From Aricia agestis (lineage: Eukaryota; Arthropoda; Insecta; Lepidoptera; Lycaenidae), in the NCBI RefSeq assembly GCF_905147365.1, contig NC_056410.1, forward strand, positions 4,005,501 through 4,069,500: a stretch of DNA of 64,000 bases, in the 5' to 3' direction. The position numbers and the translations under genes were made by a program. How positions within the stretch are numbered: the stretch's first letter is position 1; each line of letters opens with the position of its first letter. Below the pieces are notes generated by a model that was not told the origin of the DNA, did no database searches, and saw nothing but the letters and a program-made list of their open reading frames with translations. Below are positions 1 to 14,400 of the stretch, piece by piece.

Positions 1-82
1 CTAAAATTATACTCTTGGCCTACTAAACTAATGTTCACCGAAACAGCGTATTTGGCAACTCGTAGCTATACAATTATTATAA

Positions 83-88
83 TTTATT
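83..88 (-). terminator. Candidate polyadenylation signal of gene B
   Basis: AATAAA read on the minus strand, about 200 nt past the TAA at 293-291. It is the first canonical hexamer seen downstream. Confidence 0.45.
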
Positions 89-290
89 ACTATCTAAAGA
101 GGGCTCTACATATTCAGAGTAGAGAGTAGAGCCGAGGTAACAATATTCAGTAACGAACACAAATTATAATCAAGAATGACGTAAAACCACCCTTAAAATA
201 TCTTCGTTTGGGCTTAAATTAGAGTGCTTACAGTATACTAGTACCGACCTATGAAAAACGTACCATTTCGCTAATGTGTATGCTCTACTA

Positions 291-530
291 TTATTTTGAG
301 TCCTGTAAAAACATTTCCTTCTCGTATACTCTAATTGTATTATTTTCCAAATCTTCCACTTTTCTTTTTTTAAACATCGAACGTATGATTGTCTTCTTGA
401 ATATTTTGTTGAGGATCAGTAAAGATGTCACTATTAGTGTAAGGCTGCACACGACCTTCGCTAGCGGCGGCAGTATGACCACCATGAAATATATCGAGTA
501 TACAAAATGATTTGGCAGGCCCTCTTGTTT
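291..530 (-). CDS. Gene B coding exon 11 (second membrane segment, C-tail, stop)
   Basis: Opens after a CCTTTTCAG acceptor: KQEGLPNHFVYSIYF, then a membrane segment around VVILPPLAKVVCSLTLIVTS and a cytosolic tail rich in Lys/Arg ending FLQDSK-TAA. The tail (about 35 aa) is longer than that of gene A and unlike it. An AATAAA on the minus strand at 88-83 would give a 3' UTR of about 220 nt. Confidence 0.9.
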   Translation of the reverse strand, partial: KQEGLPNHFVYSIYFMVVILPPLAKVVCSLTLIVTSLLILNKIFKKTIIRSMFKKRKVEDLENNTIRVYEKEMFLQDSK

Positions 531-3500
531 CTGAAAAGGAAAGAATGTTGATTAATAAAAATATAAAGTTAACGAAAGCTCCATTAACCAGTTATCCGTC
601 CGAACCGAATATATATTGACCTTCGAAAAAGTTTATTATTATTGGCTATCTACAAATAACAATATAATATCACATTTCGATATAGAGATATAGTTAGACA
701 AAAACAAATCTGTATTCTGCGGTAAATCTTAATTTAAAAATTGTATGGTCTTTTTCTAGTCTTAAATCCATTAACCAATTAAGAACGTTGAATAGACAAA
801 TTTGTGTTAAAAAAACCTTATAAAAAATAAGTAAGTAAGTATGCTTTCTTTTCGGCCGGTTAAAACTGCTTTTTCATTCTTCATGGTCCTTTATCTCTTT
901 CTACTTACATATTCTATCCAGCTGAGCGGCAGCACTAGCTTGGAGAACTTGTTGAGCTCCTCGTCGCCGTAGCTGGACATGTCATTGATGTACAGGTTGC
1001 ACTGCATCCGCGCCACCGACTCGAAGGGTACACCGGTTTTCTGGGAAATGTTATATATAATGTGTTGCGAAAACGTATATCGATCGAGAGAATCAAAGGA
1101 AGTCAGAGGTAATAAAGAATAAGAATTAAAAAAAAATTCTTAATGTAGAATAATATTTTCAATAAAGTAGGGGATTGACAAGCAACTAGGCCAGTTCCAA
1201 AATGTTCTTACAAAATGAAGATTTTCGACAAAGTTGCGTGTCAAGTCTTACCGGTTCCACATAGACGTATGAGCTGTGTTTGCTTCTATCGGGCTTGAGC
1301 CCCGTCACGTATGTGTCCTTCGGCGGGGATCCAGTGTAGAAGTGAGGGTATGAAGCCACCAATGGGAAATCTGTAAACAGAGAAATAACAAAAATGTGGT
1401 ATTTATACTAGCGAGTATTGGCGCTACAATAATAAAGTGTTTGGCAGGTTTGAGCAGGTTTATTAAATGCAAGTTCTTAAGGGGGCGACTAACCCTAAAT
1501 TGACGATTTTGTAATTCATTTTTATACTTAAAAATAAGCCCAAATTGTTTCATTTTCTAAAATTAGATACTACAATATATTTCCGAGAATTCGATCTGAG
1601 CAAAATCACGATATCTTAAAATTTTCTCGATAGAAAAAATCACAAAGATGCATCTAATTTTCACGAATTTTTCATTTATTGCCATAACCGTGCATTGAAC
1701 TAAGTTAATATTTTAACACATTGTATAAAATTCTATCATTGAGAGATCGACCTAGCAGATTTTTAAATTTTTTTAAATTTATCGAGTTATTGAGAAAAAA
1801 CTAATTTGGCGATGAATCCGCGTCGTTCTTTTTCAACTGGCATATGAAAGACGGGCGTGAGTGTGAAGAGAGAAGGACGATGTTTGATTTTTGGGGATAG
1901 TCGCCCTCTTAAGGTTAAGGTAGACCTTATATTATTATATTATTGTAGTACACTAGTAGTAGTCGTCGTCGTTTTATGATGATGAGCATTTCTGTTGTTA
2001 GATTTAGTAATTGTTATCAACACGTACGCCTTACTGCCTTTCAAGTATCACCGAGCGATCTTAAAACGTACTCGGTCTATAACCATAATAATAATATTAT
2101 AATAGTTTAAACTTATTTCCTATCGCAGACGTCACAGGTTCCCAAACTTATTTTATCTACTATAAGAGCAAATTATAATTTAGCCATTGTTTCAATTTAA
2201 AATGCATTTAGATGATTTAAATTACCCCTCCAAGCCTCTACACAACGCCCCCTTTTTTTCTGTGTCGCACACACCCTTCAGACCTTCAGCGCCCACAAGG
2301 GGGCCTTATCGCCCACTTTGGGTAAGGCTGGCATACGTAGTAAAGGTGTACTTACTGTAGTAGCACTTGGAGGCATCACTGATGCCGTCGGGGAAGGGGT
2401 GTGCGGGCGCGCCGGCGTAGCAGTCCGTGCCGTTGGTGATGCGGTCGAACACGTTCTCCGTCAGGTTGTACCGGTACACCGGCACTCCCTCCATCACCGC
2501 CTCCTCTGGAAATGTCAGGAAGTTCTACAAGTTAAAAACTGTATCTCGACTACGAAGTACGAAAGTTATATACAGAGTTAAACAAAAAGTGATTATTACT
2601 ATAGGGTGTGTAAGTGTTCCTTATATTATAGAGTTCACTGTAAAAGTAGCAGCTCTGAAAGAGTATTTTTTTTCACCTTTGTGTTTCACCACACAAAAAA
2701 TTTGATCTTTCAGCGCTGTTACTTTCACAGTGAACTTTATAATATAAGGGACACATACACACTCTTAAGAGTGTTTACTTTTTATTATAGAGTTCACTGT
2801 GAAAGGCTATACAGGTGCATACTCTATAGTCTACGTTTCCCAATTCCAAGACTATCATTACGAATCGTACCTACTGTATACGAACCTATACAGGATGTAA
2901 CAAAAATAAGTGATAATACTTTAGGGTGTGTACGTGTTCCTTGTAGAGAGTTCACTGTGAAATTAGCAGCGCTGAAAGACCAATTTTTTTTTCACTTTTG
3001 TGTGGGGAAATTCGTGACGCTCGGGCCCTTGGCCATACAAAAGTGAAAAAAAAATTTGGTCTTTCAGCGCTGCTACTTTCACAGTGAACTCTCTACAAGG
3101 AACACGTACACACCCTAAAGTATTATCACTTATTTTTGTTACACACTGTATAGACCCGTATAATATCGAACTAGATTAGATGCTGTAATGGAATTTACAC
3201 AGGTACAATCATTATCTTTCCTTTTGTACTCGCCGGATCAAACCGAATAGGTGAGGAAATGAACACTAACTGGCGACAAACGTAGCGACAAACCAATGTA
3301 ATGCGTATTGATACGATTATTATTATCATGTGGCGTTCATTATATGCGATGTGAAATCGTAATTTTAAATTCATGTATGTTGTTTAAAAGGAAAAATATA
3401 AGTATGTACCGACCTTTAACCTGTACAAAAATGAAATGAATGTCTTTACCTACGAAGTAGAGCGGCATGATTTTGCAGACGCTCTTTCTCAGGTAGAGGA

Positions 3501-6500
3501 GGACGTCCAGCTTAGTGAGGTACTGCGGGTACATGACACCCTCTGTGGAGCCCGTTAGCCGGTCCGGACACACCTGCGGAAATAGTATTGTAAGTTTACA
3601 GGATGTAACGAAACTAAGACTAAGTAGTAAGTATTATAAGCATACAGGGCGTAACAAAACTAAGTGATAACACTTTAGGGTGTGTATGTGTCCCTTATAC
3701 AGAGTTTATTGTGAAAGTAGCAGCGCTGAAAGAGCTAATTTTTTGTTGTTATTTGCATGGGCATTGGGCAAGCGCCCCATAGTCATAAATTTTTCCATAC
3801 AAAAGTAAAAAAAACAAAGTTACTCTATCAGCGCTGCTACTTTCACAGCGAACTTTATACAGGGAACCCATACCTACACTCCCTGAAGTATTATCACTTA
3901 GTTTTGTTACACCCTGTATAGTAAGTAGGAAATAGTAGAGAATGGAGGTAAAGTCAAAACTGTAACACGAAACACATCATACCTATTGACAAACTGAAAT
4001 GAAAAATGAAAGTCAAGAATAAAAGCCACCTAAAAAGACATTGGTATTATCTTAATATTGTTTGATGAGTTGTTAGAATAGTTGAAATTTAGTACCTACC
4101 TAAAACTAACAGACATAAACAACTTAAAACATAATTTCATAACACAAAATTACTTAATTGCGTCGCGGTATAAAATAATGATAAAATTGTTATCACAAAC
4201 AAAATTTTGTTATTGACGGTATACGGAAGTTCAATGAAGAAGAATGAGTAATGAGGCTAGGTCATCCTTTGATGCACCGACGCTATGTAGATTGTAGAGT
4301 GCTAAACATTTATAAAGGTTTTCGACCTTAATGATATCTAGACGCAATTATATTTAGCTAAATCTATTTTTGATTTCCACTAGCTATTCCAAATAATTAG
4401 GTACTATTCAAGAATTTAAAGTTTAACTTAAAAATAATAATAATATACTTTATTGCATTTCACAAAATACATAATAAAACAGTTAAAGCGGAGAAAGACG
4501 ATACAATTCTGGCGGCCTTATCGCTAAACAGCGATTTCTTCCAGGCAACCATCTTAAGACTACCTAGTACATTGATATTATGATAAATTAGAAACTTACT
4601 AAATTATTAACGTGGCTTAATTATGACATTTCTTTAAACTGTAATGGCTTAAAGCAGGTACAATAGTCCCAAATTAATAATGCGCATGAGTGCGCATGCA
4701 AATCTTCGCTAATTGTCGTAATCACACCCGAATCTATGAAACGTAAGAGCCCCAAACAATGCACTTGCATTTTGCACCTTATTCAAAGGAAATAGAAATA
4801 AATATCATATTATAGCCGGTGGCTATCCGCTGTCACCGGTCCGTCAATAAGTGCACTCACCGGGAAGCCATCGCGACGTGGCCAGGGACGTTACCATGGT
4901 AACGTTAAAGGTAGTTTAAAAACAGCGCTTGCAGTTGCCGAAAAATTACGACAATTTCTATGCGCATTATCACTTTGGGAGCACTGTAGATGATTTTGAT
5001 GTTTATCCTACTTACATCAGGATTGTATAGCGCCATTTGTGGAACACCCCTAACTTTGTCTATTCTGAAGAAGTTCTTGTGGCCCCACCGCGGCCCAATC
5101 TTGACGGTCACTTCATCAGCAAAATCAAAGTAAATCTGTAAATCATAAACAATTTTTCTATCATTCAAGGTACGACGGAAAATTTCGTGTCGAAAATGGT
5201 CACCCTAGTCAAAACAAAGAAAGTTATTTTTAATACCATCGTAAGAAGTCAGAAGTCTTTTGCAAATTGAATTTTATGCACCCGGAGCACGGCTGAAATT
5301 CCCTTGCACATAAAAGCGGCAGCAATCAACGACTTCCACCTCAGGGTGTCAGGGTTATCACTACCTCGTGCAATCAGACGTTCAACTTATCACCAGTAAA
5401 TTATAATAATAATTATAGTTTTTACGCATGTCGCATAACTAATGAGACCATGATATATATTTTTTTTGTTATATGTAGGTATTTTCTCGTTAGACAGCTG
5501 ATAGACGTAACGGCCGCTTAGAAGTCTCTCCAACGTAATGAACCACAAATAATATGGCTTTCTGCCAAACGGATGTAGTACATACGTGCATTTTAACGTA
5601 TGTTTTTTGTGTGTTAATCGTTCATTATGTTGAATGGACGTACCGTCAATGCCCACTTTTTGTCACACAGAAAACTGGTAGGTACGTTGAGGAAATATTT
5701 CCACGCATTGGTTTCATTTACTCGAAGACTCTAATTATATATAACTTTTAACCCATAAATCTCCAAGCGGCACCCGGCTGTCACATAGCAATTAAAAATC
5801 TATTGTGCTGCGATTCCCACGATCGAGATATTAGAATAAACATTAAACACATCGCCATAAAAGTGACAACCGTCACAAAAGAGTAAAACAAAAGTTGAAC
5901 TCACCACATTCAGGATACCCAAATTAGTGACGGGTAGCATCCCTGGGGCGAGGCGGCCGGACAACTCTACGACGGGTTCCCGAAAGTCCCATAGGTACTC
6001 GTATATCGTCTTGCGGACGAACAGCGAGCTGCCCTGCTGCCGGATCAGCAGCTTGATGGCCGTGCGCACGAAGTAGTTCCCGTCGTACAGGTAGGATAGG
6101 AGGCCCTGGGGATGTCCATAGCAATATTTTAAATGTGAAAGTGTGTCTGTCTGTCCGTCTGTCTGTCTATCTGTTTGTCTGTTATCTCTTCAAACTTTAC
6201 GTTCAAGATACTGAAATTTGGTGTGGACATACTTTCAGGACATAATTATGCTACTTTTTATCCCGAAAAAATGTACGGTTTCCACGCAAATAACGAATTG
6301 CGGGCGTCATCTGGTTTTTATATGTAGATCATGAAAAGGGCAGAAGTTTGTTAATGGTAAGCAATTGCCGCTGCCCATGGTACGAGTGTCCATGTCCAAG
6401 TCCACATTAATAATACTACGTGACATTTTAATGGCTGTTTCCCCATAGTAAAATGATTTTATCTTAATAGTGCAAAAGATTTGTGAAGTTTTTTTTTATT

Positions 6501-9500
6501 CAAATCATAAATAAAATTCGGCCGGGTCATTGCCGCTCGCGCCTATCGGCATAAAGTTGCCACGTACGTCATACAAAATATTTTTTAGTTTCAAAAATCA
6601 ACCTGCATGATTCGATAGTACTACTATAGGTAAACCGTTCTGATGCTGGAAAACAACCACTAAAATGTCACATTGTGTAGTAGCTTAAAGCTGGGCGTCC
6701 ACTGGGTCCGAATCGGAGCATACGGAGCGGAGGGAGCGTCGTCATTTACGAAATGCCAATGGGGTGCATCCACTGCAATCGCATTTAGTATCGGCAACTT
6801 AGATTTTTGTAAAGCAACTGTCATCGCCTATTAACGTCAGAACTTGAAACGTTCGGAATTCGATTGAAGCGTTCACTGTGGATGACGTCAGATGTCGATC
6901 CAGTGTACGCAGTTCCATAGAAATCAATTATACAAAGCAACAAATCCGTCCGCTCCGTACGCTCCGATTCCGATCCAGTGGACGCGCAGCTTAATGAATT
7001 GCGCTACTGCGTTCCTGGTCTTCACGATTCCTAATTTCCCTCTTAGGCTATACCTAAGCTGCTATTGCAGCCAGGGCCAGATCTACCATATGGCTATTTG
7101 GACTTAAGCCCAGGGTCCCATGAATTCAAGGGCCTCCGCAGCCCAGCTAAATCAAGTCAAAAATAGACGATAATGCGGAAGAATTCATAATTTTATTAAT
7201 TTTTTGTTGGTATCCCTGAGTATCCTACGATCAAGGTTTATTATACAATTTAGGTGCTGGTACTACGAACTGACGTTTAACGTGGGAGAGCCATGCTTCG
7301 GTACGAATGGGCCGGCTCGACCGGAGAAATACTACGGGCTCACAGAAAACCGGCGTGAATCCCCTACCTCTTTCCCTTCCCTACCCTCCTCTATTTCCTT
7401 CCCTACCCTCCCCTATTACCCTATTCCGAATACCGAAAATTAGGCATGATAATAAAACTGAAACTAAGATGAAGTTGTGTGTCTCAATAACTTGTTGCTA
7501 AATGATGTAGCCACAAGTCTCCCGGAAATCATTATTGATTTAATTTAAAAGTCACCGTCAATGCCATTTCATATTTTGGGCATATTTTATCGATTATTAC
7601 TGGTTACAAAAATTAATAAATTGTATTATAAAAAATATAATATTACAATTGAACTTTGAAAACATGTGTCGATGAAGTGAATAAATAGCATTTTATAACA
7701 TGTGAACATTCATATTTGCCTCTCATTCTTTGAACAAACCTTGTGACTTTTTTTTTATGAAACAAGGGGACAAACGAGCAAACGGGTCACCTGATGGAAA
7801 GTAACTTCCGTCGCCCATGGACACTCGCAGCATCAGAAGAGCTGCAGGTGCGTTGCCGTCCTTTTAAGAGGGAAGGGTAATAGGGGAGGGTAGGGATGGG
7901 AAGGGAAGGGAATAGGGGAGGGTAGGGAAGGGAATAGGGTAGGGAATTGGGCCTCCGGTAAACTCACTCACTCGGCGAAACACAGCGCAAGCGCTGCTTC
8001 ACGCCGGTTCTCTGTGGGAACGTGGTATTTCTCCAGTCGAGCCGGCCCATTTGTGCCGAAGCATGGCTCTCCCACGTATTAAGTTACATACTTTACACTT
8101 ACAAGTTACACACTTAATATCCACATTTTTTATTTCTACCAGAGCTGAGCGGAGCTGTCTTGCGAGGAATGTGTTTCTGAGAACCAATAGCATCGCCGCG
8201 CTGAGCGATGTCATGGCAAAGTCATGTCATTGAAGCGATTCTATTGGTTTTCAAAAACACATTTCTCGCAACACAGCTCCGCTCAGCTCTGGTGGAAAGG
8301 CAGCCTAAGGCCGTGTTTCCATTGACGCGGAGCGGAGCGGAGAGGAGCCTAGCGGTTCCGAATTGACCAATCAGCATGCTCGAAATCTTCGCTCCGCTTC
8401 GCTCCGCTTCGCTGTCATTCCGCTGGATAAGCACGATTGGTCAATTCGGGCACCGTGCACCGCTAAGCTCCTCTCTGCTCCGCTCCGCGTCAGTGGAAAC
8501 GCGGCCTAAAGCCTCCATTTATGCAAAAAACGACCTTTTCAAATTGTTAAGCACCAACTTTATCCACTCTTGTCTTCAATTGCGGAAAACAAACATATTA
8601 CATCATTGTGCACTATGAAGAAACGTAACTTTTGTAAGTTAAGTGCACCAGAAGTGCCGCGAGTTAAGTATACAAAACTCTTGGAACATATGCACGTAAC
8701 GTAGCACAATCGTTTTAGGTTTAAAATAAAAGGATTTTATCTTGTTGAAGAGGGAGGCAGACACATTTTTGCATCCATACTAATATTTTAAAAGCGAAAG
8801 CGTTTCTGTCTGTCTGTCACGCTTAAACCGTTAAAACGATTTTGATGGGTATGAAAACATTTTGACTCCCGGAAAAGAACATGTGATATTTTTTTATTAG
8901 ACAGATAACATCTAGTCTAATACTCCCATCTTATTAACATTTCTCTCAGTACTGTAGTGAGTGTAGTAAATAATGTTACAGTATGTCAACAAGATAATTA
9001 TTTAGGTAAACTTTACTTCTTCGGTGTAACTTCCCACAACATAGTTCGCATGGCTATTGTTGGATATATCTAGTGTTAGAACTATTGTATTGAACAATGG
9101 TTCCATACTACTATCGAACTTTATGATTTATCTTAATATCCCGGCTCTCTGTTTCGATATAAACCAAGAAACGAGCAGATGGATCGCCTGATCGAACGAC
9201 TTTGACATTCCAACCTTCTCTGCTCTCCAGTTAAGACGCTCACTTAGCTAAGTACTATACAGAGCCGGTTTTCTGTGACGTCGTGGTATTAATCCAGCCA
9301 GCCCATTTATGCCGAAGTATGGTTCACAGAGCTCACAACTTTATTTCTTCTTGTATGAGCTGTTAGGCGTCACAGATGTTTTATCTTATGACCCCAAAAC
9401 AAGGATGTTGCGTATGAATTTTTTCGCGTTCAATAATACTAATTAGTATTATTGAACGATAGTAAAAACTAATAAATTAATTTTTACTATCCCAATACCT

Positions 9501-11380
9501 AACATTTTTTATTATTAAAAATGGAATGTAATGTTGTAATGTCCTGTTTACTATACTACAAGGCTTATTTTTAAACTGATAAAAGTTGCACGTGTACATG
9601 TTAAAAATTTCATAAGTCATAACGTTAAAATAAGTAAAGTACGTTTTATGGTCAATTTAACACATAACGTTAAATATAATTAATGTCAAGGCGCCTTATT
9701 ATATTCGTTTTTTCTCGTGATTATATTCGCGTTATAATAATGCGACCTCCGTGCACGTATTACCGTAAATAACGTAAGCATTGTCACACTGCACGTAAAT
9801 TACGTTGTTGGGCCCTCGACCCTCAAATCACATCAGTGTCTCGTAGCTTTGACCTTCGTGTGTGAGATTAAAGTTGACCTTTTTCGGTTCAAATGATGAT
9901 AGCCGATTGTCGGAATATAATATTTTATTCCAAATGTGACTTACGTCCATCAAGTCCTTCCGGCTTTTATATTAATTGTTGAATATTTTTATATAAAATT
10001 ACGATATAAATAAATCCATGTAACCAATATAAATTCTCCTTCATAATATACTAAGAATACCTTTTTTATCTCCGAGACTAAGTTTTAAACAATTTAAAAC
10101 AAGAGAAAAATCCCTTTTGCAAAATTACAAGTTTCGCGATTCGTAGCGCCCGCGTCAGTGCAGAAGACATCAATGCGTTGCACGCTGCAACTTTTTAACA
10201 TCGCAACCTAATTTATATTGTATGTATTACGTTATGGCTTTAGATTCAATAAAAATCCACGCTTATATTCATTAGATTATTAAATACTTGGAATGCCAGT
10301 AATTAGTAATACGATTTTGTGTTGTTGTTCTCCAAACTTACGCTTAGCCATATTTACTACTACTGACATTTGTAAAATTTTTATCAAACAAAAAAAATGT
10401 GTCAATAAAAGGATAACTCGAAATAATGGGTTACTTTGCCTTACTATTTATATCTGTAATATTATAGTTAATGTAAAAATATCTCTGTCTATTTTTTACC
10501 TCTTCACGCCCAAACCGCCGAATCGATTTTGATGAAATTTGGTATGGAGATACTTTGAGGTCCGGGAAAGGACATAGGATACCTTTTATTCAGGAAAATG
10601 TACGGTTCCCACGCGACAAAATAATTTCAGCGCAACTGAGTTGGGAACGGAGGATAAAGGAGGGGTCACCAAAAATGGCGGACCGCGGTAAGCATCCGGA
10701 CCGCCGACCCATTGTGCGCGGACCAAGCATTTCCGAAGATGAACTTCATTAAAAATAAATTTCATTCTCGACTTACTGATGGACATCTCCAGGATTTAAT
10801 GTCAGTATAGCTTGCACCAATTTGACTCCAAAAAAGCATTAAAAATTGTTACTTTTCTCATTGATATTGCAAATAAATATTTTTTTACAAAATGTGGACC
10901 GCGAAGATCATTTCATTTCTCGAAATGGATCCCGAGCGAAACTAATTGGTGACCCCTGCTATAAAGCTTGTAAATTTTCGCTGTTAAATTTCCCGTGTTT
11001 AAAAAAATCTTACCAGCACGCCAATGTTGGGCACGATGATGGTATCGTTGAGGTCGATGTGGTTGTCGTCGGGCAGGAACACCAGCTGCCGGTCCGCGAA
11101 GTACGTCAACGTGTCGTTGTCGTTGAACCGGAAGTTGGAGTGGGTTAGCTTCTCCCTGGAACAGTGACATAATATATTAAAGGCTAGATCACATAATGCG
11201 TTATGTGATTATTTAGTAACTAGATGATGCCCGCATTCCGTTGCGCCAAAACTGGTTTATCGCGCGGGAACCGTAGAATTTTCCGGGATAAAAAGTATCC
11301 TATGTCCTTTCCCGAGACTCAAAGTATCTCCATGGCAAATTTCAGAAAAATCGGTACAGCAGTTTGAGCGTGAAGAGGTA

Positions 11381-11414
<34 letters not shown>

Positions 11415-14400
11415 GGACAGACAGACAAACTGACATACACACTTTCGCATTTATAATATTAATATGAAATATGATTTAGTATCAACAAGTAGTCAAAATG
11501 AAGTTTTTAACAGGCTATCACACATTCTAACCGCTGCAGACTGCGACTCCTGTGTCGCTAGAATCGTCAGTACTAATTGTTTCATTTAGTACAAAAACAT
11601 TGATATGATCTCAGGGGTGTCAGAGGGACAAGCTAAATCTGTTTTAGGATCTGCCCAACTAGCAAAATGATCTAAGGAATAGCAGCTTATAATGCAAGAA
11701 ATCCGTCAAAAGCCACAGAATAGTTTTGATTGATATGTAACATATAATTATTTTGATCAGAACAAATGTAAGAGAAACAGAAATCTATGTTATTTTAAGA
11801 TAGCTAAGGAGCAGGAGACAATCTTATTTTCCTCAAAGTGGGTGATAACCGAATTGTATTAATCCATACTAATATTATAAATGCGAGTGTGTCTGTCTGT
11901 CTGTCTATCTGTTACCTCTTCACGCCCAATTCCCAAACCACTTAACCGATTTTGCTGACATTTGATAAGGAGATTCTTTGCATACCTGGAAAGGACATAA
12001 GATACTTTGTATCCCGGCAAAATGTACGGTTCCCGCGCGATAAAGAATTTTCGTCATCTAGTAAATATTATAGTCTGAACTAGAAGGTAATTAATTACCT
12101 TCTAGTTAAGAATACAGACGAACTGCAATCCAACCGCAAATTGCAGTTCAAGTGCAGTTGGAAGGCAGTTGACACGACTGCAATAGAACTGCAAACCATT
12201 ATCAACTGCATTCAAACTGCACTTGAACTGCAATTTGCGGTTGGATTGCAGTTGAAATGCGGTCCGTCTGTATAGAGTCTATACAGACATTTGAAATTTT
12301 TCAATTTGACCTTAGGGTCTATACTATAGACCCTAAGGTCAAATTGAAAAATCTCAAAATCTTGCCAAATAATAAAAATAAATTTCTAGCTATCCCCTAA
12401 CCACCACTGCGTCCGGCCTTAGATAGCTGTCAACCCAGAACCGTCCGAGGGCGCTGATAAAAAATATATATTTAGTGTAGTGACTAGTGAGTGACCCCCC
12501 CAAACTTTTAGGCTGCGACCGCGCCTGTTAGGGTTCTTGGCACAGGTAGAAAGTTAATCAGTAGGTGTAACCAAACGCTGAAACGTCATAGGCACGTATT
12601 ACACGGTCAAATTGATTTGACGCATCGCTGGAATGCAATAACATGCCCGCTTCATAATGACGTCATCAAACCATGCGTCAAGTTTATATGACCGCGTTGT
12701 ATACAAGATCCTGTTATATACTCACAGGTAGACGATGGGTCCAACCTCGTTGACATCGAGCTTGGTGTCGACGCCGGCCAGGAACCGCTCGTGGTTGGTG
12801 ACGTTGAACACGTGCACGCGCATCTTCACCTTGTCCGGCGGGTCCGCCCACCAGTCAAATGGCGGGAGGCCTAAAATAGTCATCCAGAATTATTTTATCA
12901 CCTAGTTACAGTCTAACCTACTAAGGGTCAATTCAGACCGCAACGCGACGCGCGTAGATGCATTTCTGAATTTGTATGGATTTGACATTGAAGTCAATTT
13001 CGTGAGAATTTGACCCTAATGAGAATAGTATAATTTTACCCGGTAAGTGACTTTTGCAAAGTATCAGGTGGTATAGCAATCTAACATAACTTGTCCACTA
13101 TGTTTCTATTATTACATTATTATCAACATACCTGTACCTTTGTTGATTCATTATTTAATAATATCTAGAATAGTGTTTTACGGTATTGATTCTGCTTTAT
13201 TTTAAGTTTTAACTGTAAGATCTGTTTCTGTACTATTTCGTTCTATTTTAATGTTGTTCTATTTCGATGGGATCATAGGGTCGATAAGAAAGCTGATAGT
13301 GCATACAGGGTGTAACAAAACAAAGTGGTAATACTTTAGGTTGTGTATGAGTCTCCTGTATAGAGTTCACTGTGAAAGTAGCAGCGCTAAAAGAGTTTTT
13401 TTTTACTTTTGCATGGGCTAGAGCTAACTTATGACGCTAGGGCGCTTGCCCATACAAAATAAATTTTGCTCTATCAGCGCTGCTACTTTCACAATGAACT
13501 CTATACAAGGGACATAATACACGTACCCTGAAGTATTAACACATAGTTTTGTTACACTAACCACCGTACTCAACGACATTTAATTATGATTAACCTTTTA
13601 ATTAAGAGTTTCACAGATAATGTATGGGGCTTATGTCAAAATTTTGAATTAATTACATTTACTTAAGTAATTAATGTTCCACTCTGAGTGTGGCAGTCTG
13701 TACTCTGTGTAATATGAGTCTCGTGAGTGTATTACCTGGCCTCATGTTCAGTTTCTCCCACAGCAGGAAGTCCATGGGCGGGAATATCAGCGCCAGCACT
13801 GACGTTATGATGAGGAGTGTCACCGATATTGTCTTCGTTATGGATCCTGTAACAAAATACTTTAATGGTTAAGGCACGGAGCTTAACGAAACTTTTGACA
13901 TTTTTAATTAAAAAAAAATTGAGTTATGAAAAATACTTCATAAATCTTAAAAAAATCAAAATAAAACAAGTTATTACTTAAGTCAATAAAAAAATTATAA
14001 AGAAATAAAAAATAGTGTACCAATTAAAACCAAACAATATAAAAGTTTCGGTTGCACGTAGTTATTACGATTTTTTTGTATTTATAACATTTTAATTGAA
14101 CCTTCTTTAATTTGCCGAAAAAGATAAGATTTGACTTTTGCACCTTTTATCTTTAATAACAATGGTCCTTACGTCATTGGTATAAAGGGGCTGCACTGAT
14201 CGTTTAATTCCCATAGTATTAGACTCTAGAGCAGTGTTCTTCACACATTTTCTGCCACGGCCACTTATTTAGGTATTTTCACACTACCTCTTCGTGATCC
14301 TCTGAACAATTTAAAACCTAAGCTGGTTCCATTAAATTCCATAATATGTAATAAACTAATAACAAACCAACTACTAATGAATCAAATTATTCTGATTGTA

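Noticed and set aside
2606..3046. 146-aa plus-strand open frame (also 33872-34324 and 40400-40759)
   Set aside because: Runs through family F1 foldback MITEs; the peptides repeat KVAALK and similar MITE-derived strings.
11380..11440. CRISPR-like regular repeat (CAGA)n, also at 54735-54860
   Set aside because: Simple tetranucleotide tracts inside Helitrons or similar repeats; no spacer pattern, and the genome is eukaryotic.
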